The notes beneath the pieces were generated by a model. The model made no database searches, had not been told where the DNA came from, and saw nothing but the letters and a program-made list of their open reading frames with translations. Shown piece by piece: positions 16,968 to 26,188 of a stretch of DNA of 30,019 nt (position 1 is the stretch's first letter; each line of letters starts with the position of its first letter). Made by a program: the position numbers and the translations under genes. Origin of the DNA: Erysipelotrichia bacterium (GTDB taxonomy: Bacteria; Bacillota_I; Bacilli_A; Erysipelotrichales; Erysipelotrichaceae); the NCBI GenBank assembly GCA_009929095.1, contig SABF01000003.1, forward strand, positions 1 to 30,019, written 5' to 3'.

Positions 16968-19835
16968 ATGACGGAACAGGACAAAATCATTATCCGGGGA
17001 GCCCGTGAGAATAATCTGAAAAATATCTCGCTGGAGATTCCCCGCAATAAACTCGTAGTCATGACGGGTCTTTCCGGTTCCGGAAAGACCTCTCTTGCCT
17101 TTGATACGATTTATGCAGAAGGACAGAGAAGATATGTAGAATCACTGAGTGCCTACGCCAGACAGTTTCTTGGCGGCGTATCCAAACCGAATGTAGAATC
17201 AATCGAGGGGCTTTCTCCGGCTATATCAATTGATCAGAAGACCACTTCCAATAATCCGCGATCCACAGTTGGGACAGTGACTGAGATCTATGACTATCTT
17301 CGACTGCTCTATGCAAGAGTTGGTATTCCCTACTGCCCGAATCACAGCATACCGATTACCGGTCAGACCATTGCTGAAATGATGGATGCAGTATGGAAGT
17401 ATCCTGATGGCACAAAGATGACGGTCATGGCGCCTATCATCCGAAACAAGAAGGGGACCTATAAAGAGACCTTTGATAAACTGCAGCGCGATGGCTATGT
17501 GCGTGTACGCGCAGATGGCGAGATCAGAATGCTTGAGGATGACATCACGCTTGATAAGAACAGGAAACATGATATCGATGTGGTTGTAGACAGAATCATC
17601 AAGAAAGAAGATGCACGGGGCCGTCTCCATGATTCTATGGAAACTGCACTGAATCTGGCTGACGGCATGGTGCTTGTGCTGGCAGATGATCAGGAGAATC
17701 TGTATTCAAGCAACTATGCCTGCAAGATCTGTGGATTCTCAGTGCCGACACTTGAGCCGAGGCTGTTTTCATTCAATGCTCCGCTGGGGGCCTGTGATGT
17801 TTGCCATGGCCTTGGATTTACGGAAGAAGTAGATGTAAATCTGCTGATTCCGGATCCTTCAAAATCTATCCGTGAGGGCGGTATCAGATTCTATAAAAAT
17901 ATTGTTGATTCCGATAATATCGAATGGCAGACATTCGAAATACTGTGCCGTGCTTATAAGATCGATCTGGACAAACCGATTAGTAAGCTGACAGACAGTC
18001 AGATGCAGACTATTCTGCATGGCTCGGATAAGCCGATTAAGTATTCCATTACGTCTTCCGGCGGCAATACGTATTCTCGCAACGATTATATAGAAGGCAT
18101 CAAGGATTTGATTGAACGCCGCTATGTTGAGACTGCAAGCGCCATGACCAAGGACTGGTATCATTCTTTCATGACTGAATCAGTATGCCCGAAATGTCAC
18201 GGTGCCAGACTGAATGAACAGGCACTGTCAGTCAGAGTGCAGGATAAGAATATCAATCAGTTCACGTCCATGTCAGTAATTCAGTCACTGGCCTGGATTG
18301 AGCATCTGAAATTGAATGAGACTCAGACAAAGATCGCTGATCTTGTACTGAAGGAAATTCGCAGCCGTCTCACCTTCCTAAAGGACGTAGGTCTTGAGTA
18401 TCTTACCCTGGACCGGCTGGCCGGGACCCTTAGCGGCGGTGAAGCACAGCGCATCCGCCTTGCAACGCAGATTGGATCCAGACTGTCCGGTGTTCTGTAT
18501 GTACTGGATGAGCCCAGTATCGGTCTGCATCAGAGAGACAATGCCAAGCTGATTGCGACTCTGAAGAATATGCGGGATCTTGGCAATTCGTTAATAGTTG
18601 TAGAACATGATGAAGAGACCATGATGTCTTCGGACTGGATTGTGGATATCGGACCGGGAGCTGGAATTCACGGCGGCCGTCTTGTGGCAGAAGGCACTCC
18701 GCAGGATATTATCAATAATCCGAATTCCATAACCGGACAGTATCTGTCCGGCATCAAACGCATCGAAGTTCCGGAGACCAGAAGAAAAGGATCCGGCAAG
18801 TGTGCTGAGATCAAGGGTGCTTCTGAACATAACCTGAAGCATATTGATGTGAAGCTTCCGCTAGGCAAGCTGGTGCTGGTAACCGGTGTATCAGGATCTG
18901 GCAAGAGCACACTCGTCAATGAAGTGTTTATGAAGGCAGTACTTCAGAATCTTGGGCGATCCAAAATCAGACCTGGAAAGTATGATTCCATTAGGGGTCT
19001 AGATCATATTGATAAGGTGGTCCAGATCGATCAGGATCCGATCGGAAGAACACCGCGATCCAATCCAGCCACCTATACCGGTGTATTCGATGATATTCGT
19101 GACGTGTTTGCAAGAACGCCGGAAGCGAAGCTGAGAGGCTATGACAAGGGTCGATTCTCTTTCAATGTGAAAGGCGGACGCTGTGAAGCATGTCAGGGCG
19201 ATGGAGTAAGAGTGATATCGATGAACTTCCTGCCGGATGTATATGTGCCATGTGAAGTGTGCCATGGCAGAAGATACAATGAAGAGACACTGCAGTGTAC
19301 CTTTAAAGGCAAGTCCATCTATGATGTGCTGGAAATGACAATTGAAGAGGCACTGGAATTGTTTGTCAACCAGCCGAAGATCAAAAACAAGCTGCAGACG
19401 CTGTATGATGTAGGTCTTGGCTATATGAAGCTTGGACAGTCTTCAACAGAGATATCCGGCGGCGAGGCACAGCGGGTCAAGCTTGCCAGTGAACTGCAGA
19501 AGAAGCCAACCGGGAAAACAGTCTATGTACTGGATGAACCGACTACCGGACTGCATACCGATGATGTGAAGAGACTGATTGAAGTACTGCAGCGCATTGT
19601 GGACGGCGGCAATACAGTACTGGTTATTGAACATAATCTGGATGTCATTAAGTGCGCAGACTGGATTATTGATCTGGGACCAGAAGGCGGAGATCATGGC
19701 GGTGAAATCATTGCGGAAGGAACCCCGGAAGACGTTGTTAAAGTTAAGCGGTCCTGGACAGGCCAGTATCTGAAAAAAGCGCTGGACTGGACCAGAGATA
19801 TGGAACAGAAGGCAAGAGAAAAGCAGCAGAATTAG
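16968..19835 (+). CDS. uvrA: UvrABC system protein A, 955 aa
   Basis: UvrA is the damage-scanning ATPase of nucleotide excision repair. Two ABC modules are visible: Walker A GLSGSGKT at residues 34-41 and GVSGSGKS in the second half, signatures [17 protein letters not shown] and [15 protein letters not shown], and Walker [12 protein letters not shown] and [11 protein letters not shown]. Zinc modules appear as CKICG with CDVCHG and as CEACQG with CEVCHG. The length is normal. The ATG follows the mutS TAA with no gap and only a weak ribosome binding site, suggesting coupling. uvrB is not next to it, which is unusual because uvrB-uvrA is the common pair in Bacillota. A strong terminator follows. 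Confidence 0.98.
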   Translation: MTEQDKIIIRGARENNLKNISLEIPRNKLVVMTGLSGSGKTSLAFDTIYAEGQRRYVESLSAYARQFLGGVSKPNVESIEGLSPAISIDQKTTSNNPRSTVGTVTEIYDYLRLLYARVGIPYCPNHSIPITGQTIAEMMDAVWKYPDGTKMTVMAPIIRNKKGTYKETFDKLQRDGYVRVRADGEIRMLEDDITLDKNRKHDIDVVVDRIIKKEDARGRLHDSMETALNLADGMVLVLADDQENLYSSNYACKICGFSVPTLEPRLFSFNAPLGACDVCHGLGFTEEVDVNLLIPDPSKSIREGGIRFYKNIVDSDNIEWQTFEILCRAYKIDLDKPISKLTDSQMQTILHGSDKPIKYSITSSGGNTYSRNDYIEGIKDLIERRYVETASAMTKDWYHSFMTESVCPKCHGARLNEQALSVRVQDKNINQFTSMSVIQSLAWIEHLKLNETQTKIADLVLKEIRSRLTFLKDVGLEYLTLDRLAGTLSGGEAQRIRLATQIGSRLSGVLYVLDEPSIGLHQRDNAKLIATLKNMRDLGNSLIVVEHDEETMMSSDWIVDIGPGAGIHGGRLVAEGTPQDIINNPNSITGQYLSGIKRIEVPETRRKGSGKCAEIKGASEHNLKHIDVKLPLGKLVLVTGVSGSGKSTLVNEVFMKAVLQNLGRSKIRPGKYDSIRGLDHIDKVVQIDQDPIGRTPRSNPATYTGVFDDIRDVFARTPEAKLRGYDKGRFSFNVKGGRCEACQGDGVRVISMNFLPDVYVPCEVCHGRRYNEETLQCTFKGKSIYDVLEMTIEEALELFVNQPKIKNKLQTLYDVGLGYMKLGQSSTEISGGEAQRVKLASELQKKPTGKTVYVLDEPTTGLHTDDVKRLIEVLQRIVDGGNTVLVIEHNLDVIKCADWIIDLGPEGGDHGGEIIAEGTPEDVVKVKRSWTGQYLKKALDWTRDMEQKAREKQQN

Positions 19836-19841
19836 CCGGAG

Positions 19842-19873
19842 GAAGATCAGCTGGAAACAGTTGATCTTCTTTT
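19842..19873 (+). terminator. Strong terminator of mutS-uvrA
   Basis: GAAGATCAGCTG (19842-19853), loop GAAA and CAGTTGATCTTC (19858-19869) form a 12-pair stem with one G-T wobble, followed by TTTT. A group IIC intron relic begins four bases further on. Confidence 0.95.
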
Positions 19874-19876
19874 CTG

Positions 19877-20250
19877 GTGCGCCCGGCATAGCGATAGCAA
19901 GGTAATGAAAGTCCACTGCGTACTTGGCAGCAGGAAACGTTAGCCGAAAGCAGGGGTGTCCGTCGCAAGGCGGAATCTGAAGGAAGCCGGATGAGGCGCT
20001 TAACCAAAGCGGGCAAATCTCTGAATTGACGAATAGAAATGTCATATGAGTCAGAATCGCACGGACAAGAGCACCAAACAGTTCAAAGTCCAGTACTGCA
20101 CGGAATGCGAAGCATTAAATAGCACAGGTACATGGAGAGAAAGCGGTCAGTCTGGCATCGGGCAGAGGAAGATGCCGGAAGATCCTGAACGCGATATGGA
20201 TTGGGACATTCCAGAAAGATGAATCTATCAAACGCATATTGTGCATGCGG
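19877..20250 (+). mobile_element. Group IIC intron relic (5' ribozyme domains, no reverse transcriptase)
   Basis: The sequence starts GTGCGCCCGGCAT, the usual 5' end of a bacterial group IIC intron (compare GTGTGCCCGGCAT recalled from the Oceanobacillus iheyensis intron). Further landmarks appear in the same order as in that ribozyme: GTGAAAGTCC-like (TGAAAGTCC), CGTTAGCC, GGGGTGTCCGTCGC, GGAATCTGAAGGAAGC, TCATATGAG, CAAAGTCC, and a domain II-III like GAGAGAAAGC. It sits directly behind the uvrA terminator hairpin, the known target type of class C introns. The reverse transcriptase/maturase gene and a domain V hairpin are not found, so it cannot move by itself and probably does not splice. 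The left edge is sharp; the right edge near 20250 is a guess. Confidence 0.8.
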
Positions 20251-20418
20251 CGATTAGCAAAAGGCGAAACAGCAAATAATCAATACATCTGGTTCAGTGA
20301 AAAAACAGAATTCAGAGTATTGCGGATAAGGTTGCTATATTCTGGTTTCTTTGAATGACACTGTTCATTCTCAATGTCTGGAAACTGCCAGACGCCACCG
20401 TTTGAAGAGGTGAAGTGA

Positions 20419-20643
20419 CCAGGCAAACTCTGGTTTATCTTTTTTGAACGCAGTCTTGATTATCATCATAGAGAAACAGATTCGCTGAGGACAGATGCGG
20501 TCTGGTTTCCGTATGAACAGCATGGACTGTCGGGGCAGAGACTGCTGCAGGTATCAGAAGATATTAAGGAGAATTGTCGTTTGCTGAATTTATCAGTAAT
20601 TAATCACTCGCACTGGAGTTCTGACATTGCACCGATCGATTGA
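20419..20643 (+). pseudogene. Possible gene relic, 74 codons, no start
   Basis: Between a TGA at 20416 and a TGA at 20641 one frame is open and reads as plausible protein, including DYHHRETDSL, AVWFPYEQHGL and INHSHWSSDIAPID. There is no start codon with a ribosome binding site and I cannot name a family. It could be chance. Confidence 0.2.
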
Positions 20644-20711
20644 AATCATCGGCAGTATCCGGCACCGCATAGTCTGAAAGTGCCCGGGGATTCTTTTATA
20701 TTGGAAAACAA

Positions 20712-20760
20712 GTGAATATAACGCGCGAATTCACAATATGTGTACAAAAATATGTACATA
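20712..20760. promoter_or_regulatory. Pair of AT-rich palindromes, possible operator
   Basis: GTGAAT (20712-20717) and ATTCAC (20729-20734) form an interrupted inverted repeat. TGTACA occurs at 20741-20746 and 20753-20758, the second inside the perfect palindrome TATGTACATA (20751-20760). They lie upstream of the CRISPR locus. The function is unknown. Confidence 0.3.
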
Positions 20761-20837
20761 CAGCCGGAAACGTATTGCATCTGCGGGATACAGGAATAAA
20801 ATAGAAATGACAGGAATTGAAAGCATCTGCCCATAAA

Positions 20838-20860
20838 ACAAAAAAAGCCTCCTACGAGGC
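20838..20860 (-). terminator. tracrRNA terminator
   Basis: On the minus strand GCCTC, loop GTAG and GAGGC are followed by seven T (plus-strand A run 20840-20846). This is the last hairpin of the tracrRNA. Confidence 0.9.
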
Positions 20861-20945
20861 ACTGGCGAACCAGCAGTTTTACTGCCGAAGCAGATTGATT
20901 TTCACTTATCCTTGTCATTGCCAACAGCAGTAGTGTTCTGTTGAC
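20840..20945 (-). ncRNA. tracrRNA of the type II-A CRISPR-Cas9 system
   Basis: Read on the minus strand, the RNA begins near GTCAACAGAACACTAC, then has an anti-repeat of about 24 bases (ACTGCTGTTGGCAATGACAA and GGAT) that pairs with the array repeat with one wobble and one mismatch. An AAGT bulge and GAAAAT then pair with the first bases of the repeat (GTTTTC). This lower stem, bulge and upper stem order is the same as in the Streptococcus pyogenes duplex. After the anti-repeat come CAATCT, hairpin CTGC-TTCG-GCAG, hairpin ACTGG-TTCG-CCAGT-like (CTGG/CCAG) and the terminator hairpin with T7. Its orientation, opposite to cas9, and the GTTTT start of the plus-strand repeats agree with crRNA transcription on the plus strand. 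The 5' end is inferred from the promoter and the 3' end from the T run. Confidence 0.9.
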
Positions 20946-20951
20946 ATACAA

Positions 20952-20979
20952 ATAATAGCACAAGTCGGGGAGGCGTCAA
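20952..20979 (-). promoter_or_regulatory. tracrRNA promoter overlapping the cas9 ribosome binding site
   Basis: On the minus strand TTGACG (20979-20974), a 16-base spacer and TATTAT (20957-20952), preceded by TGC, form an extended -10 promoter. Transcription would start near 20945. The -35 and spacer lie in the cas9 ribosome binding site GGGGAGG (20966-20972), directly before the cas9 ATG at 20981. Confidence 0.7.
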
Positions 20980-20980
20980 G

Positions 20981-23900
20981 ATGGAAAACAAAGGAAATAA
21001 AGAGGTAAACTACAGCATTGGTCTAGATATTGGCACTACATCAGTTGGTTGGGCAGTCACAGACGAGCAGGCGAAACTTCTCAAGAAGGGAAACCAGCCT
21101 CTCTGGGGCTACAATCTGTTTGAAGAAGCTAGTGCAGCTGATGACAGACGAGTCTTCAGGGGCACAAGGAGAAGATATAAGCGGAGAAAGCAGCGGGTAA
21201 AACTGCTGCAGGATTTCTGCGCACCGATGATTTCAGAAGTGGATCCGCTGTTTTACAGGCGGTTGGAAAACAGCTATCTGGTTGAAGAAGACAGAAAAAG
21301 AGCAGTGATGGGAGATCCGGGCAACATCTTTTTCGTGTCAGGCATTACCGACAAGGAATTCTATAAAAAGTATCCAACGGTCTATCATTTGCGAAAAGCG
21401 CTCATGCAGTCTGATGAAAAAGCAGATCCGCGGCTGATTTATCTGGCTCTGCACCATATTGTCAAGTACAGAGGAAATTTTCTATATGAAGGACAGGATC
21501 TGCAGAAAGCAATTGGGGAAGACGCTGCTGCAGAGAAGATGAAGGTTCTGATTGAGGATTTGTTTTCTGACGCTGATAATGGCTGTTTTGCAATTGACTG
21601 CAAGCAGCTGATCTCTATCCTGATCAATTCCGAGATTTCTAGAAAAGAGCGCCTTAAGAACTGTCAGAGTCTTGTGACCGACAAAACTGCTAAAGAATTC
21701 ATCAAGGAAATCGCAAATGCAGTTCTTGGATATAAGTTCAGCGTAGAGAAATTATTCGGTGTCGAATCAAAGACAATCAGTTTCTCTGATTCTGATATTG
21801 ATGATAAAAAGACAGAACTGGAGTCCAGTCTCAAAGACAGCTATGAAAATTTCGAGATTCTGGAAAGCATCTATAGCTTTGCTGTTTTAAAGAATATCCT
21901 GAGCAAATCCAGCGATATGTCCATCAGCAGCAATATGATTGCCATATATGAGAAACACGGGAATGACTTGACACTCCTTAAATCGGTCCTTAGACAGAAC
22001 AAAAATGCTTATGAAAAGATGTTTTCTGAAAATGGAATCTATCAGAAGTATATTAAGAATCCGTCTAAAACATCACAGGATGATTTATACAAAGGTATCG
22101 AGAGTGTGCTCAAGGAACTGGATGACACCTCTGACATTCAGAAAATACGCAGTGAAATGCAGATCCTTGCATTTCTGCCGCGTCAGAACTCCATTTCCAA
22201 CGGCGCAATTCCTTACCAGCTTCATCTTGAGGAGATGAAACAGATCATCAGAAAACAAGGCAGATATTATAGATGCCTGAAAGAGAATGAAGGCAAACTG
22301 GAGTCGATTGTATCTTTCAGAATTCCATACTATGTCGGTCCGCTTGTGAGCCATGAACAGAATCAGTTTGCCTGGATGAAACGCAGTGACAATTCCAGTG
22401 ATCCAATTCGTCCGTGGAGCTGGGATAAACAGATCGACCGGGAAGCTACCGCAGCAGAATTTATTAAGAGAATGCAGAATCATTGTACTTATCTGCTGGC
22501 AGAAGATACACTGCCGAAGAACTCAATTCTGGTTAATCGGTTCAATGTGATGAATGAATTGTGCAAAATGAGAGTTGACGACAAACTTCCGTGTGCTGAA
22601 GTAAGGAATCAGATTATTGATGATCTGTTTCTGAAGAAAACCGAAGTAAAGAAAAAGGATCTGAAAAACTGGCTGATAGATCATCAGCTTGCATCAGCAG
22701 AAAGTGCAATCACCGGCATTAATGATCAGAAATTCAATTCGAGCCTGAAATCTGAGATCAAGTTCAGAAGCATATTCGGGGAGGATTTTGACCGAAGAAT
22801 TGAAGATATTGAAACACTGATTGACTGGCTCACAGTATATAATAGCAAGGACATTCTCAAAACAAGAATAGAAAATACATTCAAAGGCGAACAAAAGCTT
22901 ACCGATCAGCAGATGAAAGAGGTTTTAAGTCTGCACTACACGGGATATGGCAGATTTTCCAGGAAGCTGATCAATGGGCTGGTATCCAGAAACCAGACAG
23001 ACTATGTCGGCACCATCATGGAGATCATGGAGCAGTCACAGCCGCCTAAAAACGAGAATTTCATGCAGATACTCAATAACCCTGATTATGGTTTTTTGCA
23101 GCAGATCGAGGACGAAAATGAAGTGGACAGCGGACATCTGTCGTATTCACGTGTCGCGGAACTTCCAGGATCACCTGCACTAAAGAGAGGAATCTGGCAG
23201 TCTATCAGAGTTGTGCAGGATATTGTCAAGTATATGAAGAGAGAACCTGAGAATATCTATCTTGAATTTGCCAGAAACGAAGGAGAGAAGAAACAGACCA
23301 TCAGCAGATACAGACAATTGGAAAAAATCTATAAAGAGTATCTGTCCACAAGCGATATCAAGAAAGAACTTGAGAAGAATGAGAAGAATCTTGATAATGA
23401 CAGACTTTACTTGTACTTCATACAGCAGGGAAAATGCATGTATTCCGGGTTGCCGCTTGATATCAGCCAGCTAGATAAATATCAGATAGATCATATTCTT
23501 CCACAGTCCTATATTGTCGATAATTCAGTCGAGAATCGTGCGCTGGTGATTTCTGAACAAAATCAGAGAAAAGCAGATTCATTGCTTCTTGATGACAGCA
23601 TTGTGAAACATCAGTATCTGTGGTGGAAATCACTAATGGACATGAACCTCATCGGCAGCAAGAAATTTCATAACCTAACAAGAAAAACAGTAACAGAACA
23701 AGAAAGAGCAGGGTTTGTTGCAAGACAGCTTGTAGAGACAAGGCAGATCTGTGTTCATGTAAAAAACATTCTTTCCAGTTACTATACAGCGAGCAATGTT
23801 CGTACGCTTCATGCCCCATTATCAAGTGAATTCAGAAAAAAGTTTGGGATTTATAAAATTCGAGAACTTAATAGTGTTCATCATGCTCAGGATGCATATC

Positions 23901-25009
23901 TTGCCTGCCTAATGGGCGGATTTGTTCAGAATCGTTTCCCGTATCTTGGCAGCGAAGGGAAAATAGAATATCGCTATATAAAGGATGACATAGTTGATCG
24001 TATCAAGATCGAATATGTCAAGCATCATGGACGTGACACGGTAAAGGATGAACGTATCATGTACAGCTTTATTGTTAATAAAATGAAAGATGAAATTCTT
24101 TATAACAAGGATACCGGAGTGGTTTACTGGGGTGGCACTGAACAAATTGAATATATCAAGAAAATCTTCAGTTATAAGAATTACTTCTTTAGTTACCAGA
24201 CAAGGCAAGCGGATGGGAAGCTATACGATGCAACGATATATTCAAAAGATGAATTTGCAAAGGAAGTGAATACTGGAATCGCCACAAAGAGAACCAAACC
24301 CGTGAATAAATACGGCGGTTATAAGAGTATAAAGAAATCTTATGGATTGGCTGTCAGATACAGTAAAGGAAAAAAGACTCTGGGGACAGTAGTCAGTATT
24401 CCAATCGCGTTACTGCAGAGGCCAGACCAAGAAGCAGATTATGTTAAAAAAGAGCTTGGTGTACCAAATGTGGAGATCATCAGAAAGATCGAACTTGGAC
24501 AGGCATTCATTGAAAACAATTGTCTGTTTACAATGACATCTCCAGAAGAGTGGAGAGTCCGGCAGCCAATATTCCTCTCTGCGGAAGATCGAACTGTTTT
24601 ATATGCGGCAAAGCATAGAAAGGATAAGCCTTCCACAGAAGAACTTTCTCGAGTGTATTTTAACCTACTTAAGAAGATATATTTGCAGATACCGCTTCTG
24701 CGTCGCAAGATCGATGGTGCTCTTGGGAAAATTATCAACGCAGATGAGACGAATGTGCTTTCGTCTGAAGAATTAACAAAACAAGCAATGACTGAATTCG
24801 AAAAGACAGATACGGAGACGCAGATCAAGGAAATTGATCAATTGTTGTATGCGATCACGATTAGCGGCGGAGGAAGTATGGACATTGGAAGCGTGCCGGT
24901 TTATGCTTCGCAATTTGGTAGATTTTATTGTAAGTCAATAAACCTGGATGCGACTCAGTGGGTCTTTACTTCTCCGTCAGGTATCTATAAAACAACTGTT
25001 AAACTATGA
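20981..25009 (+). CDS. cas9: CRISPR-associated endonuclease Cas9, type II-A, 1342 aa
   Basis: Cas9 binds the crRNA:tracrRNA duplex and cuts both strands of matching DNA. RuvC-I is LDIGTTSVGWAV with catalytic D16, followed by the arginine-rich bridge helix RRVFRGTRRRYKRRKQRVKL. RuvC-II is IYLEFARNE with E762. The HNH nuclease has YQIDHILPQS with H838 and NRALVISEQNQRKAD near 859-873. RuvC-III is HHAQDAYL with D971. All catalytic residues are present, and length and positions are close to those of S. pyogenes Cas9, so it should be active. The ATG at 20981 has GGGGAGG eight bases upstream. The stop overlaps the cas1 start (ATGA). No convincing plus-strand promoter is seen directly before it. The PAM preference cannot be read from the sequence. 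Confidence 0.98.
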   Translation: MENKGNKEVNYSIGLDIGTTSVGWAVTDEQAKLLKKGNQPLWGYNLFEEASAADDRRVFRGTRRRYKRRKQRVKLLQDFCAPMISEVDPLFYRRLENSYLVEEDRKRAVMGDPGNIFFVSGITDKEFYKKYPTVYHLRKALMQSDEKADPRLIYLALHHIVKYRGNFLYEGQDLQKAIGEDAAAEKMKVLIEDLFSDADNGCFAIDCKQLISILINSEISRKERLKNCQSLVTDKTAKEFIKEIANAVLGYKFSVEKLFGVESKTISFSDSDIDDKKTELESSLKDSYENFEILESIYSFAVLKNILSKSSDMSISSNMIAIYEKHGNDLTLLKSVLRQNKNAYEKMFSENGIYQKYIKNPSKTSQDDLYKGIESVLKELDDTSDIQKIRSEMQILAFLPRQNSISNGAIPYQLHLEEMKQIIRKQGRYYRCLKENEGKLESIVSFRIPYYVGPLVSHEQNQFAWMKRSDNSSDPIRPWSWDKQIDREATAAEFIKRMQNHCTYLLAEDTLPKNSILVNRFNVMNELCKMRVDDKLPCAEVRNQIIDDLFLKKTEVKKKDLKNWLIDHQLASAESAITGINDQKFNSSLKSEIKFRSIFGEDFDRRIEDIETLIDWLTVYNSKDILKTRIENTFKGEQKLTDQQMKEVLSLHYTGYGRFSRKLINGLVSRNQTDYVGTIMEIMEQSQPPKNENFMQILNNPDYGFLQQIEDENEVDSGHLSYSRVAELPGSPALKRGIWQSIRVVQDIVKYMKREPENIYLEFARNEGEKKQTISRYRQLEKIYKEYLSTSDIKKELEKNEKNLDNDRLYLYFIQQGKCMYSGLPLDISQLDKYQIDHILPQSYIVDNSVENRALVISEQNQRKADSLLLDDSIVKHQYLWWKSLMDMNLIGSKKFHNLTRKTVTEQERAGFVARQLVETRQICVHVKNILSSYYTASNVRTLHAPLSSEFRKKFGIYKIRELNSVHHAQDAYLACLMGGFVQNRFPYLGSEGKIEYRYIKDDIVDRIKIEYVKHHGRDTVKDERIMYSFIVNKMKDEILYNKDTGVVYWGGTEQIEYIKKIFSYKNYFFSYQTRQADGKLYDATIYSKDEFAKEVNTGIATKRTKPVNKYGGYKSIKKSYGLAVRYSKGKKTLGTVVSIPIALLQRPDQEADYVKKELGVPNVEIIRKIELGQAFIENNCLFTMTSPEEWRVRQPIFLSAEDRTVLYAAKHRKDKPSTEELSRVYFNLLKKIYLQIPLLRRKIDGALGKIINADETNVLSSEELTKQAMTEFEKTDTETQIKEIDQLLYAITISGGGSMDIGSVPVYASQFGRFYCKSINLDATQWVFTSPSGIYKTTVKL

Positions 25010-25878
25010 GTTGGCGTACAGTATATATATCAAGTCAATGTCATTTGAGTTTTAAAAATAATTATCTGATGATACGGACAGATGAAGTTAAACAGATTCA
25101 TCTGTCCGAAATCAACACACTCATCATTGATACCAATATGTCTACTATGTCAGTGTATGTCATGAATGAATTGATTAAAGCAAAGATAAAAGTGATTATT
25201 TGCGATGAAAAGCATAATCCATCAATGGAACTGACACCATATTATGCGGCTTATAACAGTTCAAAAATGGTTTCAAAAGAAGTAAACTGGCAGCTGCAGA
25301 ATTGCGGAGAAATCTGGAAGAAAATAGTAAAGTACAAGATCATGTATCAAGCAAGAGTTCTTGCATATGCAGATAAAGAGATAAGCCAGAAACTCATTAC
25401 ATACATTGATCAAATTGAAAATGATGATGTGACCAATCGTGAAGGACATGCGGCAAAGGTGTACTTCAATTCTTTGTTTGGTACAAATTTTTCGCGAGAC
25501 GACGAAAACAATATCAATGCGTATCTAAACTATGGATATACGATACTTCTTTCTATGTTTAACAGGGAGATAGCCAATAACGGATATATTACTCAGATCG
25601 GCATACATCACAGAGGCCCTACTAATCCATTTAATCTATCCTGTGATTTTATGGAACCGTTCAGACCGCTGATAGATAAGTTTGCATATGATAATCAGGA
25701 AGTGTACTTTGGAAAGAACGCAAAACTGGATCTGGTAAATCTGACAAACAGACAATTGATATATCAAGAGAAAAAAATGTACTTAACAAATATCATAGGA
25801 ATCTATGTAACAAAACTGTTGGCGGGAATAGAGGCTGGGGGAATTGATGATCAATGGTTCGAATACAGCGAGGTGTAG
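25006..25878 (+). CDS. cas1: CRISPR-associated endonuclease Cas1, type II-A, 290 aa
   Basis: Cas1 is the integrase that, with Cas2, inserts new spacers at the leader end of the array. Catalytic residues are visible: E146 in NREGHAAKVYF, a histidine at 201-202 in GIHHRGPTNPFNLSCD, and E217 in DFMEPFRP. The start SWRTVYISSQCHLSFKNNYL is typical of type II-A. The ATG overlaps the cas9 stop by four bases, so translation is coupled. The base composition from here to csn2 looks more AT-rich than that of the chromosomal genes to the left. Confidence 0.97.
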   Translation: MSWRTVYISSQCHLSFKNNYLMIRTDEVKQIHLSEINTLIIDTNMSTMSVYVMNELIKAKIKVIICDEKHNPSMELTPYYAAYNSSKMVSKEVNWQLQNCGEIWKKIVKYKIMYQARVLAYADKEISQKLITYIDQIENDDVTNREGHAAKVYFNSLFGTNFSRDDENNINAYLNYGYTILLSMFNREIANNGYITQIGIHHRGPTNPFNLSCDFMEPFRPLIDKFAYDNQEVYFGKNAKLDLVNLTNRQLIYQEKKMYLTNIIGIYVTKLLAGIEAGGIDDQWFEYSEV

Positions 25879-25882
25879 ATTT

Positions 25883-26188
25883 ATGAGAATGCTTGTATTC
25901 TTTGATCTACCGGTGATAACAAATGCAGACAAAAAAGAATATAGGCACTTTCGTACTTATATGATCAAAGACGGATATTTGATGGTTCAAGAAAGTGTTT
26001 ATTCAAAACTTGTGACTAATTATGGTGCTTGTGAACTTGAATTAGAAAAATTGAAAAGGAATAAACCTAAATCAGGCCTTGTACAATGTCTCATAGTTAC
26101 AGAGAATCAGTTTGCAGGCATTACATATATATGTGGAGAAAGTCCATATAGAGAATGCAATACAACTGACAGATTGGTGATTATATGA
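25883..26188 (+). CDS. cas2: CRISPR-associated protein Cas2, 101 aa
   Basis: Cas2 bridges the two Cas1 dimers in the spacer integration complex. The start RMLVFFDLPVITNADKKEYRHFR has the ferredoxin-like first strand with the conserved D8, followed by GYLMVQESVYSKL, usual for type II-A Cas2. The ATG at 25883 is chosen because the family begins here and GAGGTG lies eight bases upstream, inside the end of cas1; the longer frame from 25844 would add 13 unrelated residues that overlap cas1. It starts four bases after the cas1 stop and overlaps csn2 by four. Confidence 0.96.
   Translation: MRMLVFFDLPVITNADKKEYRHFRTYMIKDGYLMVQESVYSKLVTNYGACELELEKLKRNKPKSGLVQCLIVTENQFAGITYICGESPYRECNTTDRLVII

Larger units (their letters stand above)
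20251..20839. other. Gene-free stretch between intron relic and tracrRNA
   Basis: No intact gene is seen. It contains a hairpin GTCTGG/CCAGAC (20376-20393), a weak terminator-like stem ACCAG/CTGGT followed by a T run (20418-20446), an open stretch of 74 codons without a start (20419-20643), and AT-rich palindromes near 20712-20760. It may be decayed mobile-element or gene sequence. Confidence 0.5.

Noticed and set aside
20646..20963. Minus-strand frame of 105 codons before cas9
   Set aside because: It runs through the tracrRNA gene and its terminator, has no family resemblance and its start lies at the tracrRNA promoter.
20941..20968. TTGACA as the -35 of a cas9 promoter
   Set aside because: No -10-like hexamer lies 15-19 bases downstream; that place is GTCGGG of the ribosome binding region.
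25844..25882. Longer cas2 start 13 codons upstream
   Set aside because: It would overlap the cas1 end, adds residues foreign to Cas2 and ignores the GAGGTG site before 25883.
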